Below, one piece after another: positions 7,826 to 18,726 of a stretch of 24,093 bases of DNA; position 1 is the stretch's first letter, and each line of letters starts with the position of its first letter. A program made the translations under genes and the position numbers. This DNA is from Alphaproteobacteria bacterium (GTDB taxonomy: Bacteria > Pseudomonadota > Alphaproteobacteria > JAEULC01). Under the pieces are notes generated by a model. The model had not been told where the DNA came from and did no database searches. It saw only the letters and a program-made list of their open reading frames with translations. The stretch is from NCBI GenBank assembly GCA_020851015.1, contig JADZDN010000130.1, forward strand, positions 1 through 24,093, written 5' to 3'.

Positions 7826-9193
7826 ATGGCTGCACCCCCTGCCGCGAGCGGCGCACCGATCACGGACAAGCGCCAGCTCGTCGAGTACATCGCCAGCGGC
7901 AGCAAGCCCGCCGAGGCGTGGCGGATCGGCACCGAGCACGAGAAGTTCGCCTTCGCGCTCGACGACCTCCGGCGGCTGCCCTACGACGGACCGCGCGGCA
8001 TCGGCGCCCTGCTCGAGGGGCTGGCGTCGTCGTACGGCTGGCAGCGCATCGAGGAGCGCGGCAAGGTCATCGCGCTGACCAAGGACCGGGCGGCGATCAG
8101 CCTGGAGCCCGGGGGCCAGTTCGAGCTCTCGGGCGCGCCGCTCGAGACCATCCACCAGACGTGCGACGAGGTGCACGCCCATCTCGCGGAATGCCGCGCC
8201 GTCGGCGAGCGGCTGGGCACCGGCATGCTGGGCCTCGGCTTCGATCCGAAGTCGCGGCGCGAGGACGTCGGCTGGATGCCCAAGGGCCGCTACGCCATCA
8301 TGGGTGCCTACATGCCCAAGAAGGGCACGCTCGGCCTCGACATGATGCTGCGCACCTGTACCGTGCAGGTGAACCTCGACTTCGCCGATGAAGCGGACAT
8401 GGTGAAGAAGTTCCGGGTGTCGCTGGCGCTGCAGCCGATCGCCACCGCGCTCTTCGCCAATTCGCCCTTCACGGAAGGCAAGCCCAACGGCTTCCGCAGC
8501 TACCGCAGCCATATCTGGACCGACACCGACCCCGACCGCTGCGGCATCCTGCCCTTCGTCTTCGAGGAGGGATTCGGCTTCGAGCGCTATGTCGACTGGA
8601 TGCTCGACGTGCCGATGTACTTCGCCTACCGCAACGGCGCCTACCTCGATGCCAGCGGCCAGTCCTTCCGCGACTTCATCGCGGGCCGGCTGCCCGCGCT
8701 CCCGGGCGAGATCCCGCTGATGAGCGACTGGGTCGACCACATGACCACCGCGTTCCCGGAGGTCCGGCTCAAGAAGTTCCTGGAAATGCGCGGCGCCGAC
8801 AGCGGGCCGTGGCGGCGGCTCTGTGCCCTGCCGGCGCTGTGGGTCGGCCTGCTCTACGACACGGCCGCCCTCGATGCCGCATGGGACGAATGCAGCTCCT
8901 GGACAGCGGAGGAGCACGCGATCCTGCGCGCCGGCGTGCCGCGCACCGCGCTCGCGACGCCGTTCCGGGGCGAGACGGTCCGCGACGTCGCGCTGCGGGT
9001 CCTCGACATCGCCCGGGAGGGGCTGAAGCGTCGCCGTCGGCTCAGCCGCGGCGGCGAGGACGAGACGGTGCATCTCGATCCCCTCTTCACCATCGCCGGC
9101 AGCGGCCGGACGCCGGCCGACGACCTGCTGGAATCGTACCGGACGCGCTGGGGCGGGTCGGTCGATCCGGTCTATGTGGAGGAGGCGTACTAG
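7826..9193 (+). CDS. gshA: Glutamate-cysteine ligase (plant/alphaproteobacterial type)
   Basis: The product has 455 residues. It joins glutamate and cysteine in an ATP-dependent reaction, the first and limiting step of glutathione synthesis in the cytoplasm. Family marks are [13 protein letters not shown] (about residues 31-43), [16 protein letters not shown] (91-106), [22 protein letters not shown], and a central [12 protein letters not shown] region followed by [18 protein letters not shown]. These are typical of the GCS2-like class shared by plants and alphaproteobacteria, not of the E. coli GshA class. Length matches the family (about 455). The ATG at 7826 is preceded by GGGAAG. A related class, EgtA of ergothioneine synthesis, has a similar fold, but the motifs and length fit glutathione synthesis better. 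Confidence 0.94.
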   Translation: MAAPPAASGAPITDKRQLVEYIASGSKPAEAWRIGTEHEKFAFALDDLRRLPYDGPRGIGALLEGLASSYGWQRIEERGKVIALTKDRAAISLEPGGQFELSGAPLETIHQTCDEVHAHLAECRAVGERLGTGMLGLGFDPKSRREDVGWMPKGRYAIMGAYMPKKGTLGLDMMLRTCTVQVNLDFADEADMVKKFRVSLALQPIATALFANSPFTEGKPNGFRSYRSHIWTDTDPDRCGILPFVFEEGFGFERYVDWMLDVPMYFAYRNGAYLDASGQSFRDFIAGRLPALPGEIPLMSDWVDHMTTAFPEVRLKKFLEMRGADSGPWRRLCALPALWVGLLYDTAALDAAWDECSSWTAEEHAILRAGVPRTALATPFRGETVRDVALRVLDIAREGLKRRRRLSRGGEDETVHLDPLFTIAGSGRTPADDLLESYRTRWGGSVDPVYVEEAY

Positions 9194-9344
9194 GTCGCTT
9201 CCGCGGTCTCTGCGTCGACGATCCTGCGGATTTTCCGCGTGGCCTCGATTTTGCGGTTGATTCGCGCGGCCAAAATTCGGTTCATTATGAAGCGATCCTG
9301 CAGCCGAGCGGGGCAAGGATCGCATCCGCCCGGGGGAGCGGACC

Positions 9345-9659
9345 ATGGACCGGAAGCAGACCGACGTGCGCGACCAGGATCTCATGAGCCATCCGCGCCA
9401 TTTTCTGCGCGCGATGGACGACGCGATCCCGCGAGTTCCGGCGAGCGGACTGCGGCGCACACCGGGCAGCGGCGGATGGCATCCCATCGCGTCCGATCGG
9501 CTGGAGATGGAACTGGACCACCTCGCACCGCCCCCACGCAAGCCGCTGGGGCTGTCGGTGGGCGATCGCGTGGGCGCTCTGTTGCGCCGCAGCGAGACCT
9601 CGATCTTCCTCCTCGCAGTGGCGTTGACGGCGCTCGGTTTCCTTTCGATTCCAGCTTGA
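9345..9659 (+). CDS. Small hypothetical protein with C-terminal membrane segment
   Basis: This is a 104-residue frame that I do not recognise. Residues 1-82 are polar, with clusters of Arg and Asp. The C-terminus SIFLLAVALTALGFLSIPA (about residues 85-104) is a single hydrophobic segment running to the end, as in tail-anchored proteins. In favour of it being real are a GGGGAG about 8 bases before the ATG and strongly GC-biased third positions matching the flanking genes. Against it, several overlapping frames are open in this region on both strands. The preceding 151-base gap contains a locally AT-rich patch (CCAAAATTCGGTTCATTATGAAG, reported in two parts near 9270-9292) that could hold a promoter. 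No function is proposed. Confidence 0.5.
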   Translation: MDRKQTDVRDQDLMSHPRHFLRAMDDAIPRVPASGLRRTPGSGGWHPIASDRLEMELDHLAPPPRKPLGLSVGDRVGALLRRSETSIFLLAVALTALGFLSIPA

Positions 9660-9901
9660 CGCGATACCGGGCCGACGGGTCGCGCCGGGCGGCCCGCATT
9701 TCTTCCACAGCCCTGGATCCTCGCATCGGATTTCTCCGTATGCGCGGGAAATGCTCGGGATTTTAAACCGAAACGATTGATCGTCCAGGGCGGTTTTCCA
9801 CAGATCCGTCAACCGCTTGGGAGGCGCACCGCCCGCCGCAGGTCACGATGGCGCGACCGCTCCGTTTACGGAACGGTCGCGGCCACCGAAGTGGGGAAGT
9901 A
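9660..9901. other. Intergenic region between convergent small genes
   Basis: No coding frame here is convincing. It holds two TTCCACAG words (within ATTTCTTCCACAG near 9698 and GTTTTCCACAG near 9790) and an AT-richer stretch near 9755-9780, and then the hairpin at 9852-9881. I see no other structure. Confidence 0.5.
9852..9881 (-). terminator. Hairpin behind the lipoprotein gene
   Basis: A 13-position stem (9852-9864 against 9869-9881) with one C/A mismatch closes on a TTTA loop. It begins 21 bases beyond the stop of the minus-strand lipoprotein gene. No T-tract follows on the minus strand. It may also serve the convergent plus-strand small gene. Confidence 0.5.
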
Positions 9902-10096
9902 TCAGCAGGCCACCGCGCCGGGCGGACAGACCCTGATGCCGGACTGGGGGACGACCACGGTGCTGCCGGGCGGTACCACGGTGGCCGTCGGCGCCGTGGG
10001 AGCGGGCGACGGGTTGACCACGACGGTCCGGTCCTCGCCGCCGCATGCCGCCAGCGCCAGCGGCGCCAGCACCACCATCCAACGCAATGCGCGCAT
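9902..10096 (-). CDS. Small outer-membrane or periplasm-facing lipoprotein
   Basis: The product has 64 residues. It begins MRALRWMVVLAPLALAAC, a textbook lipoprotein signal with the lipobox LALAAC and the lipidated Cys at residue 18. Glycine follows it, so there is no Asp retention signal and outer-membrane sorting is likely. The short mature part is low complexity (Pro, Thr, Val: NPSPAPTAPTATVVPPG) and ends GIRVCPPGAVAC with two more Cys residues, six apart from each other, that could form a disulfide. The start at 10096 was chosen over upstream in-frame codons because of the signal peptide and a GAGGAGAAGGACG purine run directly before it. No function is recognised; similar tiny lipoproteins are common and poorly described. 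Confidence 0.72.
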   Translation of the reverse strand: MRALRWMVVLAPLALAACGGEDRTVVVNPSPAPTAPTATVVPPGSTVVVPQSGIRVCPPGAVAC

Positions 10097-10139
10097 CGTC
10101 CTTCTCCTCGAAGTCAGCCACGCGACTCCAACGCGGGAT

Positions 10140-10164
10140 CGTGCCCGGTGTTCCCGCGGGCACG
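10140..10164 (-). other. Inverted repeat in the leader of the lipoprotein gene
   Basis: The arms CGTGCCCG (10140-10147) and CGGGCACG (10157-10164) are perfect reverse complements over a 9-base loop. It lies about 44 bases upstream of the lipoprotein start. It could be a leader hairpin or a second terminator for the lysine-rich gene upstream; sequence alone does not decide. Confidence 0.35.
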
Positions 10165-10234
10165 CCTCGGCGACCTCGAGGTGGAGGAGGAGATGGCGCC
10201 GTCGCGAGCGCGGCGCCGTCGCTGCATGCCGCGG

Positions 10235-10263
10235 CGCGGGCGGCCGGAACGCGGCCGCCCGCG
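10235..10263 (-). terminator. Strong hairpin behind the lysine-rich protein gene
   Basis: A 12-base-pair perfect stem (10235-10246 against 10252-10263, core GCGGGCGGCC/GGCCGCCCGC) encloses a five-base loop. It starts 14 bases after the stop of the minus-strand gene ending at 10278. It has no T-tract, as with the other hairpins in this window. Confidence 0.6.
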
Positions 10264-10277
10264 GACGCGACACCGCT

Positions 10278-10511
10278 TCAGGCGGTCTTCTTGGCCGGCT
10301 TCTTGGCGGCGGCGGTCTTCTTGCCCGTCTTCTTCTTCGCGGTCTTCTTCGGCTTCTTCTTGGTTGCGGCGAGCTCGATCGCGCTGGACTGCTCGTAGCC
10401 GGCGGGCTTCACCGACGGAACGACCGGTGCGGCGGCCGCGGGCATGATGGACAGCAGAAAGGCGCCGGCGACGGCGAACGTCGCGGCGCGGACGGCCTTG
10501 GATGCAAGCAT
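10278..10511 (-). CDS. Small exported lysine-rich protein
   Basis: The product has 77 residues. An N-terminal signal peptide (MLASKAVRAATFAVAGAFLL...MPAAAA, cleavage expected near residue 28) leads to a short linker and then a very basic tail. From residue 51 to the end, 14 of 27 residues are lysine, arranged in KKTA/KKPA-like units as in histone H1-like and AlgP-type tails. Such tails bind nucleic acids or acidic polymers when cytoplasmic; here the signal peptide points outside the cytoplasm, so binding to acidic cell-surface material is one possibility. This is inference. A GAGGTG lies 8 bases before the ATG. A possible promoter overlaps the end of tldD. I recognise no named family. Confidence 0.72.
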   Translation of the reverse strand: MLASKAVRAATFAVAGAFLLSIMPAAAAPVVPSVKPAGYEQSSAIELAATKKKPKKTAKKKTGKKTAAAKKPAKKTA

Positions 10512-10587
10512 GGGAGTGTCACCTCAGTACGGCCGGCGCGGACGCCAGATGTCGTGATGCCGGCGCCTGACTCGACCACATCCAGTA

Positions 10588-14789
<4,202 letters not shown>

Positions 14790-14799
14790 CAGGATGTGA

Positions 14800-14829
14800 T
14801 GCAGCCCGGGCCCTAAAGTCCGGGCTGCA
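14800..14829 (+). other. Intercistronic hairpin between ctaD and ctaB
   Basis: The arms TGCAGCCCGG (14800-14809) and CCGGGCTGCA (14820-14829) are perfect reverse complements over a 10-base loop. It begins 10 bases after the ctaD stop and ends 12 bases before the ctaB start. No T-tract follows. It may protect the ctaC-ctaD mRNA or attenuate expression of the assembly genes behind it, so that subunits outnumber assembly factors. That role is inferred. Confidence 0.6.
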
Positions 14830-14841
14830 CCGCAAGACAAG

Positions 14842-15792
14842 ATGTCCGAAGCGAGCATCGCCAGCACATCCGCCATCGCCGCTCCCGCGAGCGCGATGGA
14901 CTATGTGCGCCTGATGAAGCCGCGCGTGATGACGCTGGTCGTCTTCACCGCGCTGGTCGGGCTCGTCGTTGCTCCAGTCCAGATGAATTTCTTCGCCGCA
15001 GCGTGCGCTGTGCTGTCGGTGGCGCTCGGTTCGGGCGCGGCCGGCGCGCTCAACATGTGGTATGACGCCGACATCGATGCGCTGATGGCGCGCACGGTTA
15101 CGCGTCCGGTTCCGGCGGGCCTGGTTCGCCGCGAGGACGCGCTGGGTTTTGGCCTGGTGATGTCGCTGCTGTCGGTGACGCTGATGGCCCTGGCCTCGAC
15201 GCCGCTCGCGGCTGCGCTGCTGGCGTTCTCGATCTTCTTCTATGCGGTCGTCTACACGATGTGGCTCAAGCGCTCGACAGCGCAGAACATCGTCATCGGC
15301 GGCGCGGCCGGCGCGTTCCCGCCGGTGATTGGCTGGGCTGCCGCGACAGGCTCCGTGACGGCCGACGCCTGGATTCTTTTCGGTCTGATCTTCCTCTGGA
15401 CGCCGCCGCATTTCTGGGCGCTGTCGCTGTGGACCTCGAAGGAATACGCCCGCGCTGGGGTGCCCATGCTGCCTGTGACGCGCGGCGCGAAGCACACGCG
15501 CCTGCAGATCCTGCTCTACACGCTCGTCGTCGCGCCGTTCGGCTTGCTGCCGGCATTCACCGGCCTTGGCGGCGTGATCTATCTCGTCGTGTCGGCGCTC
15601 GGCGGCGCATGGTTCCTGTGGGGCGCGGTGCGCGTCTTCATGAGCCGCGCAGGTGATGCCGATGCTCCAGCCGATATGCGCCGCGCCAAGCAGCTGTTCG
15701 GTATCTCGATCCTCTACCTGTTCGCGCTGTTCGGCGCGCTGCTGGTTGAGCGCGTCCTGCCGTTGCACTTCCCGCTCGTGGGAGGCGTCTGA
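14842..15792 (+). CDS. ctaB: Protoheme IX farnesyltransferase (heme O synthase)
   Basis: The product has 316 residues with about nine membrane helices, in the UbiA superfamily. It farnesylates heme b to heme O, the precursor of the heme A used by the oxidase. The first Asp-rich motif is NMWYDADIDALMARTVTRPVPAG, fitting the N-x3-D-x3-D pattern. LMKPRVMTLVVFTALVG near residues 24-40 and YTMWLKRSTAQNIVIGGAAGAFPPVIGWAA are diagnostic of CtaB rather than UbiA. WTPPHFWALSL is also conserved. The ATG at 14842 has only a weak purine run (AAGACAAG); a second Met at residue 19 is possible. Its stop overlaps the next start as TGATG. A/T-ending codons are clearly more frequent than in genes left of ctaD's 3' end. 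Confidence 0.96.
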   Translation: MSEASIASTSAIAAPASAMDYVRLMKPRVMTLVVFTALVGLVVAPVQMNFFAAACAVLSVALGSGAAGALNMWYDADIDALMARTVTRPVPAGLVRREDALGFGLVMSLLSVTLMALASTPLAAALLAFSIFFYAVVYTMWLKRSTAQNIVIGGAAGAFPPVIGWAAATGSVTADAWILFGLIFLWTPPHFWALSLWTSKEYARAGVPMLPVTRGAKHTRLQILLYTLVVAPFGLLPAFTGLGGVIYLVVSALGGAWFLWGAVRVFMSRAGDADAPADMRRAKQLFGISILYLFALFGALLVERVLPLHFPLVGGV

Positions 15793-16094
15793 TGCTCGAC
15801 AAGGGTCAGATAAAGGACTGGGACGGCGAGCCGGAAAAGGCTGCTGAAGCTGCCACGCCGCCGCCGGAAGCCCGCAAGGATATTGGCGCGATGATCATGG
15901 AAGCCCGTGAAGCCGTGCCGACCGGCGAGCGCGTGATCCTGACGCCGGAACAGGTCACCGCCCGCAAGCGCCGTGGCCAGTGGCTGGCACTCGCGCTCTT
16001 CGCCTTCGTGATCATCGTGTTCGTGCTGACCATGAACAAGGTCGGCGGAGGCATGGGCCTGCCTGAAGTCTACAACATGCAGGGCTCGCAATGA
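15792..16094 (+). CDS. Small single-span protein of the oxidase operon (CoxF-like)
   Basis: The product has 100 residues. Residues 1-57 are hydrophilic and charged. The TPEQVTARKRRGQWLALALFAFVIIVFVLTMNKVG segment (about 51-85; quoted here only as a region) contains the R-K-R-R-x-x-W cluster followed by a single membrane helix. This is the hallmark of the short CoxF-type proteins found between ctaB and ctaG in many alphaproteobacteria. Those are usually about 50-60 residues, so this copy has a longer N-terminal part. The role in oxidase assembly is inferred from position. The start overlaps the ctaB stop by one base (TGATG), with GGGAGG upstream. Its own stop overlaps the ctaG start (ATGA). 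Both overlaps indicate translational coupling. Confidence 0.85.
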   Translation: MLDKGQIKDWDGEPEKAAEAATPPPEARKDIGAMIMEAREAVPTGERVILTPEQVTARKRRGQWLALALFAFVIIVFVLTMNKVGGGMGLPEVYNMQGSQ

Positions 16095-16657
16095 ACACGC
16101 GCGCCAAGATCACAACCTGGGTCCTGTGTGGCGTGGCCTTCGGCATGCTGGGTCTGGCCTATGCCGCCGAGCCGCTCTACTCGGCGTTCTGCCGGATCAC
16201 GGGTTTTGGCGGCACGACGCAGATCGCCACCGAGCGCCCCAAGGAAATTCTCGATCGCGCGGTCCGCGTGTCGTTCGACGCCAACGTCCAATCGGGGGCG
16301 CCGCTGGAATTCCGCGCGCTGCAGCCGCATGTCGATGTGAAGCTCGGCGAGACGATGATGGCCTTCTACGAGGTCAAGAACGTTTCGAACCAGCCGGTTC
16401 GCGCCATGGCCAGCTTCAATGTCATCCCGCACAAGATCGGACGCTATTTCGAGAAGCTCGAATGCTTCTGCTTCCAGGAGCAGACCTACGAGCCGGGCAA
16501 GACGGTCAAACTGCCTGTGGTCTTCTTTGTCGCGCCCGACATGGCCAAGGACTGGCAAGCGGACGACGTGCAGGGAATCACGCTTTCATATACGTATTAC
16601 CGTGCGACGGGCCCCCAGGCCTCCGCGCGTCTTGAGGACGCCTCCGCGGTCAACTAG
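16091..16657 (+). CDS. ctaG: Cytochrome c oxidase assembly protein CtaG (Cox11 family)
   Basis: The product has 188 residues. It delivers copper to the CuB site of subunit I from the periplasmic side. An N-terminal membrane anchor (about residues 8-27) precedes the conserved EPLYSAFCRITGFGGTT. The beta-sandwich domain carries the copper-binding CFCF motif at residues 125-128 (Cys125, Cys127) within KLECFCFQEQTYEPG, followed by LPVVFFVAPDM. These are the diagnostic Cox11 features, including the third Cys near residue 35 in the AFC motif. The start overlaps the preceding gene's stop (ATGA). The protein is unrelated to the Bacillus-type CtaG despite the shared name. Confidence 0.96.
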   Translation: MNTRAKITTWVLCGVAFGMLGLAYAAEPLYSAFCRITGFGGTTQIATERPKEILDRAVRVSFDANVQSGAPLEFRALQPHVDVKLGETMMAFYEVKNVSNQPVRAMASFNVIPHKIGRYFEKLECFCFQEQTYEPGKTVKLPVVFFVAPDMAKDWQADDVQGITLSYTYYRATGPQASARLEDASAVN

Positions 16658-16731
16658 ACCGTCGGCAGGAGAATGTAGGACAGCGGGGCAGGCCATCCGG
16701 CACGGTCCGCCCAGATGTAGGGACTGAAGCC

Positions 16732-17637
16732 ATGGCTGGCGACGTCAAGCACGACTATCACCTTGTGAAGCCGAGCCCGTGGCCGCTGCTTGCCTCGCTC
16801 TCGCTGATGACCATGGTGCTCGGCGGCGCGGGCTACATGAAGGGCTTCTGGTTCATCGAGAAGGGCGCCCTGTGGGGGCCGCTGCCCGGCCTCGTTGCGC
16901 TGATCTTCGTGCTCATCGGCTGGTGGGGCGATGTCCTCAAGGAGAGCCGCGCCGGGGACCACAAGGAGGTCGTCCAGATCTCCCTGCGTTACGGCATGGT
17001 GCTCTTCATCGCGTCCGAAGTGATGTTCTTCGTTGCCTGGTTCTGGTCGTTCTTCGAGATGACCATCTTCCACGCACTGCGCGCCAACCCGGCGCACTCC
17101 GACCTTGCCAACGCTGCCATCGAGCAACTCGTTCACTGGAGCGAGTGGCCGGTCACGCAGGCCGATGGCCACCAGGTCCGTCCGTTCGACCCCTTCCACC
17201 TGCCGCTGATCAATACGCTGATCCTGCTGCTCTCGGGAACGACCGTCACGTGGGCTCACCACGCTCTGCAGGTGAATGATCGCAAGGGCGCGATCACCGG
17301 CCTCACGCTGACGATCCTCCTCGGCATGGCGTTCACCGCGCTGCAGGTGATCGAGTATTCGGAAGCCGGCTTCTCGTATGGTGGTTCGCTCTATGGTTCG
17401 GCTTTCTTCATGGCCACGGGCTTCCACGGCGCGCACGTCGTCATCGGCACGATCATGCTGATGGTCTGCCTCGGCCGACTGCTGGCCGGCGGCATGAAGC
17501 CGGAGAAGCATCTCGGCTTCGAGTTTGCCGCCTGGTACTGGCACTTCGTTGACGTCGTGTGGCTCTTCCTCTTCGCCTTCGTCTACGTGACGCCGCACCT
17601 CGTCTGGGGCTCTGGCCCGCCGGGCGTTGGCCACTAA
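16732..17637 (+). CDS. ctaE: Cytochrome c oxidase subunit III
   Basis: The product has 301 residues and seven membrane helices. It stabilises the oxidase and supports proton uptake into the D channel but carries no redox centre. Family signatures are HLVKPSPWPLL at the N-terminus, RYGMVLFIASEVMFFVAWFW (about 86-105), LINTLILLLSGTTVTWAHHAL, YGSAFFMATGFHGAHVVIGT and FEFAAWYWHFVDVVWLFLF near the C-terminus. A hydrophilic insert (QADGHQVRPFDPFHLP) sits between helices 3 and 4, as I recall from sphingomonad-like oxidases. AGGGA lies about nine bases before the ATG, and 74 bases separate it from ctaG with no clear structure. Confidence 0.97.
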   Translation: MAGDVKHDYHLVKPSPWPLLASLSLMTMVLGGAGYMKGFWFIEKGALWGPLPGLVALIFVLIGWWGDVLKESRAGDHKEVVQISLRYGMVLFIASEVMFFVAWFWSFFEMTIFHALRANPAHSDLANAAIEQLVHWSEWPVTQADGHQVRPFDPFHLPLINTLILLLSGTTVTWAHHALQVNDRKGAITGLTLTILLGMAFTALQVIEYSEAGFSYGGSLYGSAFFMATGFHGAHVVIGTIMLMVCLGRLLAGGMKPEKHLGFEFAAWYWHFVDVVWLFLFAFVYVTPHLVWGSGPPGVGH

Positions 17638-17643
17638 GGCCAA

Positions 17644-18282
17644 GTGACATCCATGGGCAGGAAGACGGCGCTTATCGGCTTCCTCGCGATACAGGCGATT
17701 TCGATCGTCCTGTGGCTCATGCCGCTGATCCAGTTTCTGCAGGCCGGGCATCCCCTCGTGGATCCCGCCCAGCAGATCTGGTCCGGCGGGGCAAGTTCGC
17801 TGATCGACAGCAATTTCCGCACGGGGCAGGAATTCCTGCTCGCGGCGACGTTTGATCCCTACAAGTACATGCTGCCTGCGACGCTGGCCTTCGTTGCGGC
17901 CGGGCTGGCCGCGGCTGGCGCGATCTTCCTCTGGCGGCGCTCGAAGACGTGGTTTGCGGTGGGCGCAGCGATCGCAGCGTTGCTGCTGGGCGCGACGGGC
18001 AACTGGTTCGTCGCCACGCAATGGCAGGGTGATACGGCCTTCCCGCCAGGCTACCTCAATGCAGACCTGCTCTACGCCTTCTCCCGGGCGTTCAACATGC
18101 AGTTCTTTATCGGCTTCGCGCTGTTTGCCGTCTCGACCGTGTTGATCATCGCAGGGATCGCCACGCGCGAGCGGCCGATGGGGTTTCAGATTGTCGCACT
18201 GAACTGGATCGTGATCGCCAGCTTATGGCTGGCGATGTGGGTGTTCCTATATGTGCTGCCACACAAGCCCGCCCTGGGCTGA
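17644..18282 (+). CDS. Uncharacterised five-helix membrane protein in the oxidase operon
   Basis: The product has 212 residues and I do not recognise the family. Hydrophobic stretches suggest membrane helices near residues 10-32, 75-97, 102-121, 148-170 and 181-205. A roughly 40-residue polar segment lies between the first two and another (ATQWQGDTAFPPGYLNADLLYAFSRAF, by region) between the third and fourth. No metal-binding motif is evident, only scattered Trp and Tyr. The start is GTG at 17644, or ATG at 17653 nine bases later; AAGG overlapping the ctaE stop could serve either. It begins 6 bases after ctaE, so it is certainly co-transcribed with it and sits where oxidase assembly or accessory genes usually lie. 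A role in the oxidase is inferred from position only. Confidence 0.75.
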   Translation: MTSMGRKTALIGFLAIQAISIVLWLMPLIQFLQAGHPLVDPAQQIWSGGASSLIDSNFRTGQEFLLAATFDPYKYMLPATLAFVAAGLAAAGAIFLWRRSKTWFAVGAAIAALLLGATGNWFVATQWQGDTAFPPGYLNADLLYAFSRAFNMQFFIGFALFAVSTVLIIAGIATRERPMGFQIVALNWIVIASLWLAMWVFLYVLPHKPALG

Positions 18283-18325
18283 ACACGTCACGCGCTGAGC
18301 AGGTGCGGGACTTAGGAGGCCTCCC

Positions 18326-18694
18326 ATGGCCGTTTCGCCGTTTACCGCAGGTATCCGTTGCCGCTGCCCCAATTGCGGGGAGGGCCAGGTGTTCTCTGGC
18401 TACCTGCGCTTCAAGGAGCGGTGTGAGGCCTGCGGGGCCGACTTCCGGATCGCCGACGCAGGCGATGGCCCGGCCTTCTTCGTGATGTTCGCGGCGCTGA
18501 TCTTCATCGTGCCGTCGGCCATGTTCTTCGAATTCGCCCTGCGGCCGCCGGGCTGGGTCCACATCCTTATCTGGCCGCCGGTCACGCTGGCCTTCTCGAT
18601 GTTCTTCCTGCGCCCGATGAAAGCCCTGCTGTTCGCGCTGCAGTGGCGGCACAAGGCGGGCGAGGCGCGCCTGCAGGACGAACCGCAGGAGTAG
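18326..18694 (+). CDS. DUF983 family zinc-ribbon membrane protein
   Basis: The product has 122 residues. The N-terminal zinc ribbon has Cys14 and Cys17 (CPNCGEG) and Cys33 and Cys36 (CEACGADF). The family's IADAGDGPAFFVMF segment follows. Two membrane helices lie near residues 50-72 and 78-100. DUF983 proteins occur between cytochrome oxidase subunit III and SURF1 in many alphaproteobacteria; their function is not established, but the context suggests oxidase biogenesis. AGGAGG precedes the ATG by about seven bases, a strong ribosome binding site. The preceding gap is 43 bases. Confidence 0.92.
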   Translation: MAVSPFTAGIRCRCPNCGEGQVFSGYLRFKERCEACGADFRIADAGDGPAFFVMFAALIFIVPSAMFFEFALRPPGWVHILIWPPVTLAFSMFFLRPMKALLFALQWRHKAGEARLQDEPQE

Positions 18695-18726
18695 CCGCGC
18701 GGCGCCAGCGGGGGTAAACCGGCGTC

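Noticed and set aside
9695..9800. TTCCACAG words resembling DnaA boxes near 9703 and 9793, hinting at a replication origin
   Set aside because: Only two imperfect boxes (TTTTCCACA is one mismatch from consensus, the other two), with no AT-rich unwinding element and no dnaA, dnaN, parA or hemE neighbour.
9285..9812. 175-codon open frame on the minus strand and another of equal length on the plus strand (9239-9766)
   Set aside because: Neither has a sensible domain, signal or ribosome binding site, and both lack neighbour-like codon bias. The shorter 9345-9659 frame fits better.
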